Source: Reyranella sp. (lineage in GTDB: Bacteria; Pseudomonadota; Alphaproteobacteria; Reyranellales; Reyranellaceae). From it: a stretch of 11,082 nt of DNA. The stretch spans positions 1 through 11,082 of the forward strand of contig JADHLS010000088.1 of assembly GCA_016780605.1 (NCBI GenBank), given 5' to 3'. The notes under the pieces were generated by a model that was not told the DNA's origin, searched no databases, and saw only the letters and a list, made by a program, of their open reading frames with translations. The translations under genes were made by a program, and so were the position numbers. Shown one piece after another: positions 1 through 6,872 of the stretch. The first letter of the stretch is position 1. Each line of letters begins with the position of its first letter.

Positions 1-116
1 ATCGTTTCCAGGATGCCGATGCGGTACACGCGGCGGTCCTGTGCGCGGGCTGGCGGTGAGGTCAGCGGTGATAGGGCGGCACCGCCCAAGGCAACCACCA
101 CCATCCGCCGCTTCAT
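1..116 (-). CDS. ABC_sub_bind periplasmic binding protein, N-terminal part only (runs off left edge)
   Basis: Reading the minus strand from ATG at 116-114 gives 38 codons that are open to the window edge. The protein begins MKRRMVVVALGG, continues through a hydrophobic stretch to a cleavage-like ARAQ, and then reads RRVYRIGILET. This order (MKRR start, short signal peptide with AxA-Q, then V-Y-R-I-G-I-L as first beta strand of the mature domain) is the standard N-terminus of the ABC_sub_bind family and matches the five complete paralogs in this window. The product is expected in the periplasm as the solute-binding part of an unidentified ABC importer. The gene is divergent from the one at 284, with 167 bp between them. 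Only the signal peptide and first strand are visible, so ligand and completeness cannot be judged. The overlapping plus-strand frames have no comparable features. Confidence 0.8.
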   Translation of the reverse strand, partial: MKRRMVVVALGGAALSPLTSPPARAQDRRVYRIGILET

Positions 117-183
117 GCGACGGCCCCACGCACGGTGTGCGGTTGAGTCCTGGTTGTGCCCCCCGGCATCAGTGCCAGCCTAG

Positions 184-237
184 AGCGGAATCCCCCGAGA
201 TGGAACCGCGCGCAGTTCCATCTCGGCGGATTGCGCT
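184..237. repeat. 23-bp inverted repeat between divergent genes
   Basis: Bases 184-206 and 215-237 are reverse complements with two mismatches. The inner 12 bp (CCGAGATGGAAC / GTTCCATCTCGG) are perfect and enclose an 8-nt GC-rich loop. The element lies between two divergently transcribed binding-protein genes, so it is not at a gene end and a terminator role is unlikely. It begins with AGCGGAATC and ends with GATTGCGCT. Short dispersed palindromes of this general kind are common between genes in Rhizobiales-type genomes, so a dispersed repeat is the likeliest reading; a bidirectional operator is the alternative. Confidence 0.75.
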
Positions 238-283
238 TCAGCCAGATGTTGCGTCACAGGTCGCGGCCGGCTAGCTGGCTCAC

Positions 284-1258
284 ATGAACCGTCGTTCCCT
301 CCTCCAGTCCATCGGCGGTCTTGCCCTCACCGCGCCCTCGATCGTTCGGGCCCAGGCGGTCCGTCGCATCGGCTATCTCAGCCTGGGCTCGGCCGCAGCG
401 GAGGCGACGCGGTTCGATGCCTTCCGGTCTGGCCTTGCCGCGCTGGGCTATGTCGACGGCAAGAACCTCGCCATCGAAACGCGCTGGCTCGATGGCGCGC
501 CCTACGATCGCCTGGCCGAGCTTGCCCAGCAGCTGGTCGCGCTCAAGGTCGAGGTCATCGTCACCTATGCCACGCCGGGCGTGACGGCGGCGAAGAAGGC
601 GACCAGCACGATCCCGATCGTCTTCGCCACGGTGGGCGATGCCGTCGCGGTCGGCCTGGTGGCGAGCCTCGCCCGACCCGGTGGCAACGTCACCGGCACC
701 TCCTATTTCCTGCCCCAGCTTGCGGCCAAGCGGCTCGAGCTTCTCAAGGAGGCGATACCGGCGCTCGCGCAGTCGGGCGTGCTGTTCAATCCGGCGAACC
801 GCTCGGCTGTGCAGGTGCTGGCTGCGGTTCGCGAGACCGCACAGTCGCTCAAGGTGGACGTCTCGGACTTTCCCGTGCGTGATGCTGCTGAGCTAGAGCA
901 AGGCATTGCGGCCATGACCGCCAAGGCCGTGACAGCCCTCGTGGTGCCGGAGGATCCAATGCTGATCTACGCATCGCCCACCATCGCCAAGCTCGCGCTC
1001 GCGCATCGGTTGGCGTCCTGCGGCGTCGCCGAGCTGGCACAGGCCGGTGGGCTGATGGCCTACGGCATCGACTTCGTCGCGACCTGGAGGCATGCCGCCA
1101 CGTACGTCGACAAGATCCTGAAAGGCGCCAATCCCGGCGACATTCCGGTCGAGCAGGCAACGCAGTTCCGGCTGGAGCTCAACCAGCAGGCCGCGCGGGC
1201 ATTGGGTGTTTCCTTTCCGGCGACGCTGGTCGCTCGTGCCGACAATGTCGTGGACTAA
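284..1258 (+). CDS. ABC transporter substrate-binding protein (ABC_sub_bind family)
   Basis: The 324-residue product starts MNRRSLLQSIGG, a twin-arginine-like or Sec signal peptide ending near residue 25 (VRAQA), followed by RRIGYLS, the first strand of a periplasmic binding fold. Family landmarks are visible: GLAALGYVDGKN (about 50-61), AAKKATSTIPIVF (102-114), GLVASLARPGGNVTGT (124-139), and a C-terminal stretch of the type VEQATQFRLELNQQAARALG ending in ARADNVVD. Length is normal for PF04392/COG2984. The protein should bind a small solute in the periplasm and hand it to a permease, but no permease or ATPase gene is in the window, and the ligand cannot be read from sequence. The ATG at 284 sits right before the signal peptide; no strong Shine-Dalgarno is visible. 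The MFS gene follows after about 58 bp on the same strand and may be cotranscribed. Confidence 0.93.
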   Translation: MNRRSLLQSIGGLALTAPSIVRAQAVRRIGYLSLGSAAAEATRFDAFRSGLAALGYVDGKNLAIETRWLDGAPYDRLAELAQQLVALKVEVIVTYATPGVTAAKKATSTIPIVFATVGDAVAVGLVASLARPGGNVTGTSYFLPQLAAKRLELLKEAIPALAQSGVLFNPANRSAVQVLAAVRETAQSLKVDVSDFPVRDAAELEQGIAAMTAKAVTALVVPEDPMLIYASPTIAKLALAHRLASCGVAELAQAGGLMAYGIDFVATWRHAATYVDKILKGANPGDIPVEQATQFRLELNQQAARALGVSFPATLVARADNVVD

Positions 1259-1316
1259 GTTGCGCCTCTCGGCGAATTCGATACCTTGAATTCGGGGTGG
1301 GGGCGTATTGCATCCA

Positions 1317-2807
1317 ATGAAGGTTTCGAGCGCGGCGGGCCGCTGGGCCATACTGGCGATCGTGTCGAGCGCTGTGTTTCTCATCGTCATCGACATGACG
1401 GTGCTGCACACCGCTCTTCCGACCTTGACCCGCGATCTCGGCGCCAGCACCTCCGAGAAACTCTGGATCATCAACGCCTATTCGCTGGTCGTTGCGGGAC
1501 TTCTGCCCGGCTGCGGCACGTTGGGCGACAAGGTCGGGCACAAGCGCATGCTCGTCGCCGGCCTCTGCATCTTCGGCGTGGCCTCGCTGGTGGCGGCCTA
1601 CTCCTCCTCGCCCGTCATGCTGATCGGCGGTCGCGCGCTCCTCGCAGTCGGCGCCGCCACGATGATGCCGGCCACGCTGTCGATCATCAGGCTGACCTTC
1701 ACCGACGAAAAGGAATGCGCCCTGGCGATCGGCGTGTGGAGCGCAATAGCCTCCGGCGGCTCGGCCGTCGGGCCGCTGATCGGCGGTGTGCTGCTCGAAT
1801 ATTTCTGGTGGGGCTCGGTCTTCCTGATCAACGTTCCGGTGGTCGTGGTGGCGCTGGTCGCCGCCCTTGCCCTGATACGGTCCGACGAGGGTAGAAGCGA
1901 GACCCCGTGGGATTTCTTCGGGTCGATCCTGATCCTGATCGGGCTTGTCAGCCTCGCCTATGCGATCGAGGCGATCGCTCAGGCCGGTTCCCTTCCTGCC
2001 ATCGCAGTGTCGACCATCGCCGGTGCCGGCGCGCTCGCCTTCTTCGCGTGGCGGCAACGGCGCCGCGCCGTACCCCTGATCGATTTCAGCCTGTTCCGCG
2101 ATCGTGGCTTCACCATCGCTGTCCTGACGGCACTCGCCGCGGCCTTCTGCATCATCGGCATAGCGCTCGTCCTGAGCCAACGCCTGCAGCTCGTGCTCGA
2201 CTTCTCGCCGCTGCAGGCCGCGCTGTTCATGCTGCCGAGCTCCTTGATGGCCTTCGTCGGGGGCCCGCTCGCGGGCTGGCTGATGCCGCGTTACGGCACC
2301 GACCGCGTGCTCACCATTTTTCTTGTCATCGGCGGCTGCGGATTATCCGGCCTGTTTCTCTTTGCCCATGCCGGCGCTGTGCCACAGCTCGTCAGCCTGG
2401 CCGCGTTCGGCCTGGGCGTCGGCGCCGCGATCGCGGGCTCGTCGCACTCCATCATGAGCCATGCTTCGGCCGACCGCGCCGGCATGGCTGCCTCGATCGA
2501 GGAAGTCTCCATCGAGCTCGGCGGAGCGATCGGCGTCACCGTGCTGGGCAGCATTCTTGCCGGCGTGTACTCGCTCACCCTCGTGTTGCCCGAGAAGACC
2601 AACTATCCGCCGGCGGTGCGCGAAGGGATCGATCAGGCGCTGGTGGTGGCGAAAACCTTGCCGGCCGACGTCGCGCGCCCGTTCGTCCTGTCGGTGCATC
2701 AGGCGTTCGACACGGCCTACTTCGCCGCGCTCGCTCTCGGCGCTGCGCTCTTGTTCGTGCTGGCCATCGTGGGCTGGCTCGCGCGCGCGGCCAAGCCGAT
2801 GACCTGA
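1317..2807 (+). CDS. MFS multidrug efflux transporter, DHA2 (14-TMS) family, SmvA-like
   Basis: The 496-residue protein is hydrophobic throughout, with about 14 predicted membrane segments, as expected for DHA2 proton-coupled drug exporters (QacA/EmrB/SmvA type). An N-terminal IDMTVLHTALPTL stretch (about 25-37) resembles the first helix of SmvA/QacA proteins. The MFS loop signature GDKVGHKR is at 70-77, and the antiporter motif C region SGGSAVGPLIGG is at about 147-158. A periplasmic loop (about residues 423-457) precedes the last helix. It should pump hydrophobic or cationic compounds out across the inner membrane; the substrate is unknown. The start is uncertain: ATG 1317 is chosen, but an in-frame TTG at 1308 lies 4 nt after a G-rich run (1294-1303) and would add three residues. 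The gene follows the binding-protein gene at 284 on the same strand; a shared function is not obvious. Confidence 0.92.
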   Translation: MKVSSAAGRWAILAIVSSAVFLIVIDMTVLHTALPTLTRDLGASTSEKLWIINAYSLVVAGLLPGCGTLGDKVGHKRMLVAGLCIFGVASLVAAYSSSPVMLIGGRALLAVGAATMMPATLSIIRLTFTDEKECALAIGVWSAIASGGSAVGPLIGGVLLEYFWWGSVFLINVPVVVVALVAALALIRSDEGRSETPWDFFGSILILIGLVSLAYAIEAIAQAGSLPAIAVSTIAGAGALAFFAWRQRRRAVPLIDFSLFRDRGFTIAVLTALAAAFCIIGIALVLSQRLQLVLDFSPLQAALFMLPSSLMAFVGGPLAGWLMPRYGTDRVLTIFLVIGGCGLSGLFLFAHAGAVPQLVSLAAFGLGVGAAIAGSSHSIMSHASADRAGMAASIEEVSIELGGAIGVTVLGSILAGVYSLTLVLPEKTNYPPAVREGIDQALVVAKTLPADVARPFVLSVHQAFDTAYFAALALGAALLFVLAIVGWLARAAKPMT

Positions 2808-2821
2808 TCGGCATCTATCTA

Positions 2822-2840
2822 AAGGGTCAAAACCCATAAA
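2822..2840 (+). repeat. Left copy of 19-bp inverted repeat flanking the gene at 2987
   Basis: The sequence AAGGGTCAAAACCCATAAA lies 14 bp after the MFS stop codon. Its reverse complement, with one mismatch, is at 4094-4112. The match also includes GTCTGC, found 15 nt inward here (2856-2861) and as GCAGAC 16 nt inward at the other end (4072-4077). Between the two copies are 1,253 bp holding one complete gene. A 4-bp GGGT/ACCC hairpin inside is too weak to call a terminator. Confidence 0.7.
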
Positions 2841-2986
2841 AAGGTGGCGCTCCAAGTCTGCATCCAGCCTGATACCAGACATCGCTGACGTTAAGCCGTT
2901 CGTCAGACAGTGACCCAAGCCGGACATGGCGGCCTATTTCGTTGCCATGCAAAAACAGCCGTTAATGTGCTAGTGAGTGACTCTCG

Positions 2987-3997
2987 GTGGGGGAAGGAAG
3001 CCCAATTAAGAGGCGCGAGTTAATCATACGAGCAGGCGGCGCGGCGCTCGGTAGCTCGGCGGTGGCACAGCCGTTTGGGGTGACTGCCCAGCCCGGCGGG
3101 AAGATCCGGCGAATCGGCCAGGTATTTGCCGGAGCGCCTTCCTCCCCGGCCCCCGCCGCGGTCGAACACCGATTGCGAGACTTAGGTTACGTCGACGGCC
3201 GGAACATCGAGCTGCGGACTCGATATACAAAGCCGGAGCCGGGTCAAATGCGGGAAGTAATCTTGGAATTGCTGGGCGGCATCGACCTGCTCGTCGTCTG
3301 GGGGACGATCGGCGCCGTCGCGGCAAAATCGGCGATGGCAAAAATCCCGATCGTCTTCCTGTCAGTCGGAGCTCCGGTTGAGATTGGCCTTGTCGAGACG
3401 CTAGCGCGTCCCGGTGGCAACATGACCGGGATCACTTTTGAAGCCGCATCGGAAACCTATGCTAAGCGGCTACAGATGCTGAAAGACCTCGTGCGGAACC
3501 TTTCCTGCGTCGCGGTGCTCGGAGCAAAAGATGACCCGAACGTCCGCTTTGCCAAGGCATCGCTCGATTCGTCAGCGCCGAAGCTCGGTATTGCGGTGGT
3601 GTCGAGTGAGGTCGCCTCACCCGACGAATTCGGCAGAGCCTTCGAGGACATGCGGCGGCTCCAGTCGCAAGCGCTGATTGTCGTCGCCGGAGCGTTCACG
3701 CTCTTCCATCGCAAGGCAATTGTCGACTTGGCATTGTCCAATGGCTTGCCGTCCTGCCATGGGTTCGCCGAAGCTGTCGCAGCCGGTGGCCTGATCAGCC
3801 TTGGGCCGGATATGATCGAACTGGCCTATCAGGGCGCGCGCTTGGCGGCCAAAGTCATCGACGGCGCTCATCCTGCGGACCTGCCAGTAGAGCAACCGAC
3901 CCGCTATACCGTCAGCGTCAACCTCGAGACCGCCAAGGCGCTCGGCCTCGCCATCCCACCGACGATCCTCGCCCGCGCTGACGAGGTGATCGAATAG
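2987..3997 (+). CDS. ABC transporter substrate-binding protein (ABC_sub_bind family) in a repeat-flanked cassette
   Basis: A 336-residue product from GTG 2987; an in-frame TGA at 2978-2980 excludes any start further upstream. It shows the family pattern: KRRELIIRAGG, a signal region, KIRRIGQVF, HRLRDLGYVDGRN, AMAKIPIVFLSVGAPVEIG, ETLARPGGNMTGITF, and the C-terminal VEQPTRYTVSVNLETAKALG...ARADEVIE. The start is odd. Paralogs begin M-[KRN]-R-R, but here the matching position is ATT (3005-3007) before AAG AGG CGC. A good Shine-Dalgarno-like AAGGAAG (about 2994-3000) sits just before that ATT, whereas GTG 2987 has none. Codon use looks more relaxed (TTA, ATA, AAA, ATT appear) than in neighbours, which with the flanking inverted repeat hints at separate ancestry. 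It converges on the gene at 4111. Ligand unknown; periplasmic location expected. Confidence 0.88.
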   Translation: MGEGSPIKRRELIIRAGGAALGSSAVAQPFGVTAQPGGKIRRIGQVFAGAPSSPAPAAVEHRLRDLGYVDGRNIELRTRYTKPEPGQMREVILELLGGIDLLVVWGTIGAVAAKSAMAKIPIVFLSVGAPVEIGLVETLARPGGNMTGITFEAASETYAKRLQMLKDLVRNLSCVAVLGAKDDPNVRFAKASLDSSAPKLGIAVVSSEVASPDEFGRAFEDMRRLQSQALIVVAGAFTLFHRKAIVDLALSNGLPSCHGFAEAVAAGGLISLGPDMIELAYQGARLAAKVIDGAHPADLPVEQPTRYTVSVNLETAKALGLAIPPTILARADEVIE

Positions 3998-4093
3998 CGC
4001 CCCCCACCTCTGTTTATGGCCCATCTCTGACAATCCGCGCGACGTTGCGCATGCCTGGACTAGCACCGAAAGCAGACGCGGGCCGCACACGAC

Positions 4094-4112
4094 TTTATAG
4101 GTTTTGACCCTT
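4094..4112 (-). repeat. Right copy of 19-bp inverted repeat flanking the gene at 2987
   Basis: Read on the minus strand, this is AAGGGTCAAAACCTATAAA, identical to the copy at 2822-2840 except for one base. It overlaps the TAA stop (4113-4111) of the minus-strand binding-protein gene, so that gene's stop lies inside the repeat. The two copies point toward each other around the gene at 2987-3997. Confidence 0.7.
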
Positions 4113-5046
4113 AGTCGATCACCTCGTCGGCGCTGGCCACGAACAGCGGCGGTAGCGTCAGGCCCAGCGCCGCCGCGGTCTTGCGGTTGATCACCAGCTC
4201 GAACTTGGTGGCCTGCTGCACCGGCAAGTCGGACGGCTTGGCGCCCTTCAAGATGCGCTCGACCTGGCTTGCGACAGCGCGGTTGATCTCGGCCTGATCG
4301 GCGCCGTAGGAGAAGAGCCCGCCCACTTCGGCGAACTCGCGGCGAAACGAGAAGGCCGGCAGCCGTGCCTCTAAGGCTCTCGCCGCCATTGCCGTCATGC
4401 CGAGGCTTGGCTGGACGAGGACTCCGTCGACACGCCGGCTTGCCAGGGTGGTGAAGGCCTCGACCGGCTGGTCCTCCGGCTTCAGGAACACAGGCACGAG
4501 CTCGATCTTCTCGGCGCGGCTCGTCGCCTCGACGTCGCGCAGCAGCGGCACATGGAAAGGATCCGCCGCATTGAGCAGCAGGCCCACCGTCCTGGTCTGT
4601 GGCCGCATCTCGCGGAACAGCTGCAGGCCCTTGGCCGCCACGGTCGAGCTGGGGCTGAAGGCGCCGGTCAGGTTGCCTTCCGGCCGAGCCATGTTGGTCA
4701 CCAGACCGGTGACGGGCGCGCCGCCGTTGAACACGATCGGGATCGTCGAGGTCGTCTTTACCGCCGCAGCGGTCGCCGGTGACAGCACGGCAACGATCAC
4801 GCTGACCTTCAGGGCCACCAGCTCCCTGGCTGCCGCCTCGAGGCGCTCGGTGCTGTCGCCGGCGCGGAATTCGTAGGCGACGCTCTTGCCCTCGATCAGG
4901 CCAAGGCCGGCCATGGCCTTGCGGAACAGTCTCCAGGTCGGCTCCGGATCGCCCGCCACCAGGAAGCCGACGCGCGGCGGTGGCGCCTGTGCCCTGGCAG
5001 GCGCTGCGGTCAGGGATGCCGCGGCCAGGAAGAGGCGTCGCCTCAC
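4111..5046 (-). CDS. ABC transporter substrate-binding protein, third gene of a coupled operon (GTG start)
   Basis: The 311-residue product starts at GTG 5046-5044 and reads RRRLFLAAASL with a signal peptide ending APARAQA. The mature domain PRVGFLVAGD follows, then TTSTIPIVFNGGAPVTG, NMARPEGNLTGAF, and the C-terminal VQQATKFELVINRKTAAALG...ASADEVID, all typical of PF04392. Its GTG start overlaps the TGA stop of the preceding gene (sequence GTGA), so translation is probably coupled to that gene. This overlap decides the start. The protein should be an exported periplasmic solute-binding protein; substrate unknown. It is the last gene of the three-gene operon, and its stop codon lies within the inverted repeat shared with 2822-2840. 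Confidence 0.92.
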   Translation of the reverse strand: MRRRLFLAAASLTAAPARAQAPPPRVGFLVAGDPEPTWRLFRKAMAGLGLIEGKSVAYEFRAGDSTERLEAAARELVALKVSVIVAVLSPATAAAVKTTSTIPIVFNGGAPVTGLVTNMARPEGNLTGAFSPSSTVAAKGLQLFREMRPQTRTVGLLLNAADPFHVPLLRDVEATSRAEKIELVPVFLKPEDQPVEAFTTLASRRVDGVLVQPSLGMTAMAARALEARLPAFSFRREFAEVGGLFSYGADQAEINRAVASQVERILKGAKPSDLPVQQATKFELVINRKTAAALGLTLPPLFVASADEVID

Positions 5047-6002
5047 TCGATCACCTCGTCCGCGCGCGTGAGGATGAGGGGCGGCAGGTCGAGCCCCAGC
5101 GCGCGCGCCGTCTTGAGGTTTATGACCAGCTCGTAGGTCGCCGGCCGCAGCACCGGCAGGTCCGCGGGTTTCGCACCCTTCAGGATGCGGCCCGCGTAGG
5201 TGCCCAGCAGCCGGTACATATCGGCCCAGCGCGTGCCATAGCTGGCGAGCCCGCCGTCGGTCGCGAACTCGCGCGCCGGAAATATGCCGGGCAGGCGTCG
5301 CTCTTGGGCAAGCCTCAGGATGCGGCTACGAATGTTGATCAGGAAGGCGTCCGCGCCGACCGCAAGCGCATCGACCGTGGGCAGCGACTTGAACGCTTGC
5401 TCGACCTCGGAACTGCTGGCGGCGGCGAGCAGGACGAGATCGAGACCGAGCGTGCCGGCCACGTCCTTGGTGCGCGGCAGCAGCTCGGCGTAGCCCGGGT
5501 TCTCGGGGTTCATCAGCACCGCAACCTTGCGGGCCTTGGGCAGCATGTCGTGCAGCAAGTCGAGCCGCTTGGCATCGAGCTCGTTGGCCCACAGGGTCAT
5601 GCCCGTCAGGTTGCCTTCCGGCCGATTGAGGTTCTTGACCAGGCCGATGGCAACGGGGTCGGCGCCGGCGCCGAACACCACGGGGATGGTCGACGTCGCC
5701 GCCTTGAACGCGACGGCGACGGGATTGCCGCCGACGGCGACGATCAGGTCGGGTCTGGTCGCCACGACCTCGGGCGCAAGCTTCGCCAAGTCGGCATAAC
5801 GACCGTCGGCCCACTGCACCTCCAGCGTGACGTTCTGGCCCTCGACATAGCCGGTCGACTTCAAGCCATCGCGAAAGGCCTCCAGCAGATGAGCATCCGT
5901 GGCTTGCGAGCGACCGCTGAAATAGGCGATGCGCGGAACGGCTTGCGCCCGGACGACTGTCGGCAGGCAGGATGCCGCGGCGAGGAACGAGCGACGTCTC
6001 AT
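5043..6002 (-). CDS. ABC transporter substrate-binding protein, second gene of a coupled operon
   Basis: A 319-residue product from ATG 6002-6000. The open frame extends further upstream to 6173, but that extension is arginine-rich frame-shadow of the preceding gene. At 6002 a proper signal peptide begins (MRRRSFLAAAS ... VVRAQA), followed by VPRIAYFSG, the first strand of the mature fold. Further landmarks are TGYVEGQN, ATSTIPVVFGAGADPVAIG, NLNRPEGNLTGMT, and a C-terminal LVINLKTARALGLDLPPLI...TRADEVIE. The start overlaps the upstream stop as ATGA, and its own stop overlaps the next gene's GTG, so all three genes are tightly coupled. Length is normal for the family. Periplasmic solute binding is expected; no ligand can be assigned. 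Confidence 0.92.
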   Translation of the reverse strand: MRRRSFLAAASCLPTVVRAQAVPRIAYFSGRSQATDAHLLEAFRDGLKSTGYVEGQNVTLEVQWADGRYADLAKLAPEVVATRPDLIVAVGGNPVAVAFKAATSTIPVVFGAGADPVAIGLVKNLNRPEGNLTGMTLWANELDAKRLDLLHDMLPKARKVAVLMNPENPGYAELLPRTKDVAGTLGLDLVLLAAASSSEVEQAFKSLPTVDALAVGADAFLINIRSRILRLAQERRLPGIFPAREFATDGGLASYGTRWADMYRLLGTYAGRILKGAKPADLPVLRPATYELVINLKTARALGLDLPPLILTRADEVIE

Positions 6003-6760
6003 TCGATGGTCTCGTCGACAATGGCGCGCAGCGATGCGCCGATCTCGAGCCCGATGGCTTTGGCCGTCCTGAGATTGAGGGCGAGAACGAGCTTCGACGC
6101 CTGCTCGACTGGCAGGTCGGCGGGCTTTGCCCCCTTGAGGATGCGGCCGACATTGAAGCCGGCGCGCTGCCACAGGGCTTCGGCGTCCGGCCCATAGCTC
6201 ATCAGGCCGCCCTCGTTCACCGGCGCGATATTGTCGAACATGGTCGGCACGGCACGGCCGTTGGCAAGGGCAATGATACTGGCGCGGCGGGCGAAGTACG
6301 TGGCATCCGTGCCGACCAGCAGCGCGCTGTCGGGTTTCAGGGCCGCGAAGGCGGCGTCGATCTCCGCATCGCTGACGGCTTTCAAGATCTGCGCTTGGAC
6401 GCCCAAGGCCCGCGCCGCGATTTCGTGGGCGGCAATGACCGCCGCGGCGCTGGGGTGGTCGGAATGGATCAGCAGAGCGAGAGTGGTGGCCTTGGGTGCC
6501 GCCTGCCGCAGCAGCTCCAGCCGCTTCGGCACCAGCTCGACCGCCAGGGTGACAATGCCGGTGGCATTGCCGCCGGGCCGGCCGAGGCTTTTGACCAACC
6601 CCAGATCGACCGGCGGATCGGCGATCACGAAATAGATCGGAATGCTGTCGGTCGCTTTCTTGGCGGCAACGGCGGCGGGCAGGGCCTGCTGCGCCTGCGC
6701 GGCGGCCGGGGCGGTCACAGCAATGCTGCCAGCGAGTGCCGCGAACTCGCGCCGCTTCAT
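5999..6760 (-). CDS. ABC_sub_bind protein with in-frame loss of part of the N-terminal lobe
   Basis: A 253-residue product from ATG 6760-6758, with GGGG 8 nt upstream as a plausible ribosome binding site. It starts MKRREFAALAGS with signal peptide ending AQAQQ. After only about seven residues it reads VAAKKATDSIPIYF, which in full-length paralogs falls near residue 100. The family segment from R-I-G-Y-L through the T-P-G loop (about 70 residues, including the G-Y-V-x-G-x-N motif) is absent, while the frame is intact. Downstream family blocks are normal: SLGRPGGNATGI, VPKRLELLRQAAP, VEQASKLVLALNLRTAKAIG, and a divergent end AIVDETIE. Without the first strands of lobe 1 it may not bind ligand in the usual way. 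It is the first gene of the three-gene operon and ends with ATGA overlap. It diverges from the desaturase gene at 6873. Confidence 0.85.
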   Translation of the reverse strand: MKRREFAALAGSIAVTAPAAAQAQQALPAAVAAKKATDSIPIYFVIADPPVDLGLVKSLGRPGGNATGIVTLAVELVPKRLELLRQAAPKATTLALLIHSDHPSAAAVIAAHEIAARALGVQAQILKAVSDAEIDAAFAALKPDSALLVGTDATYFARRASIIALANGRAVPTMFDNIAPVNEGGLMSYGPDAEALWQRAGFNVGRILKGAKPADLPVEQASKLVLALNLRTAKAIGLEIGASLRAIVDETIE

Positions 6761-6872
6761 TTCATGATCCCCTGGCCCAAGGCACGGACTGTAGCTGGAC
6801 CGGCCGGGCGTTGGCGAGCCATTGCAGGCCCGATTCGTGCTAGGTTTTGTCCATCGGGAGGTGTGAGGTGCA
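6761..6872. other. Divergent intergenic region
   Basis: These 112 bp separate the start of the minus-strand binding-protein operon from the plus-strand desaturase gene, so promoters for both units should lie here. A ribosome-binding-like GGGAGG is at 6856-6861 and GAGG at 6865-6868 before the desaturase ATG. On the minus strand AGGGGAT precedes ATG 6760. No convincing -35/-10 pair was found by eye. Confidence 0.5.

Noticed and set aside
3..59. C-terminal tail of a plus-strand gene ending at TGA 57-59
   Set aside because: The minus strand over the same bases gives a recognisable signal peptide and the VYRIGIL first strand of an ABC_sub_bind protein; both are unlikely to be coding.
41..274. 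Plus-strand open frame of 77 residues
   Set aside because: It is proline/arginine-rich, resembles no family, overlaps the minus-strand partial gene and runs through the palindrome at 184-237.
2824..2835. GGGTCAAAACCC as a terminator of the MFS gene
   Set aside because: Only a 4-bp stem and no T-tract follows; its match to 4094-4112 explains it better as part of an inverted repeat.
6003..6173. N-terminal extension of the binding protein that starts at 6002
   Set aside because: The extra 57 residues are arginine-rich shadow of the overlapping gene; a normal signal peptide starts at 6002 with an ATGA overlap.
4980..6197. Long plus-strand open frame opposite the binding-protein operon
   Set aside because: High-GC antisense shadow: low complexity, rich in R, G, Q and D, with no domain, while the minus strand encodes clear family proteins.
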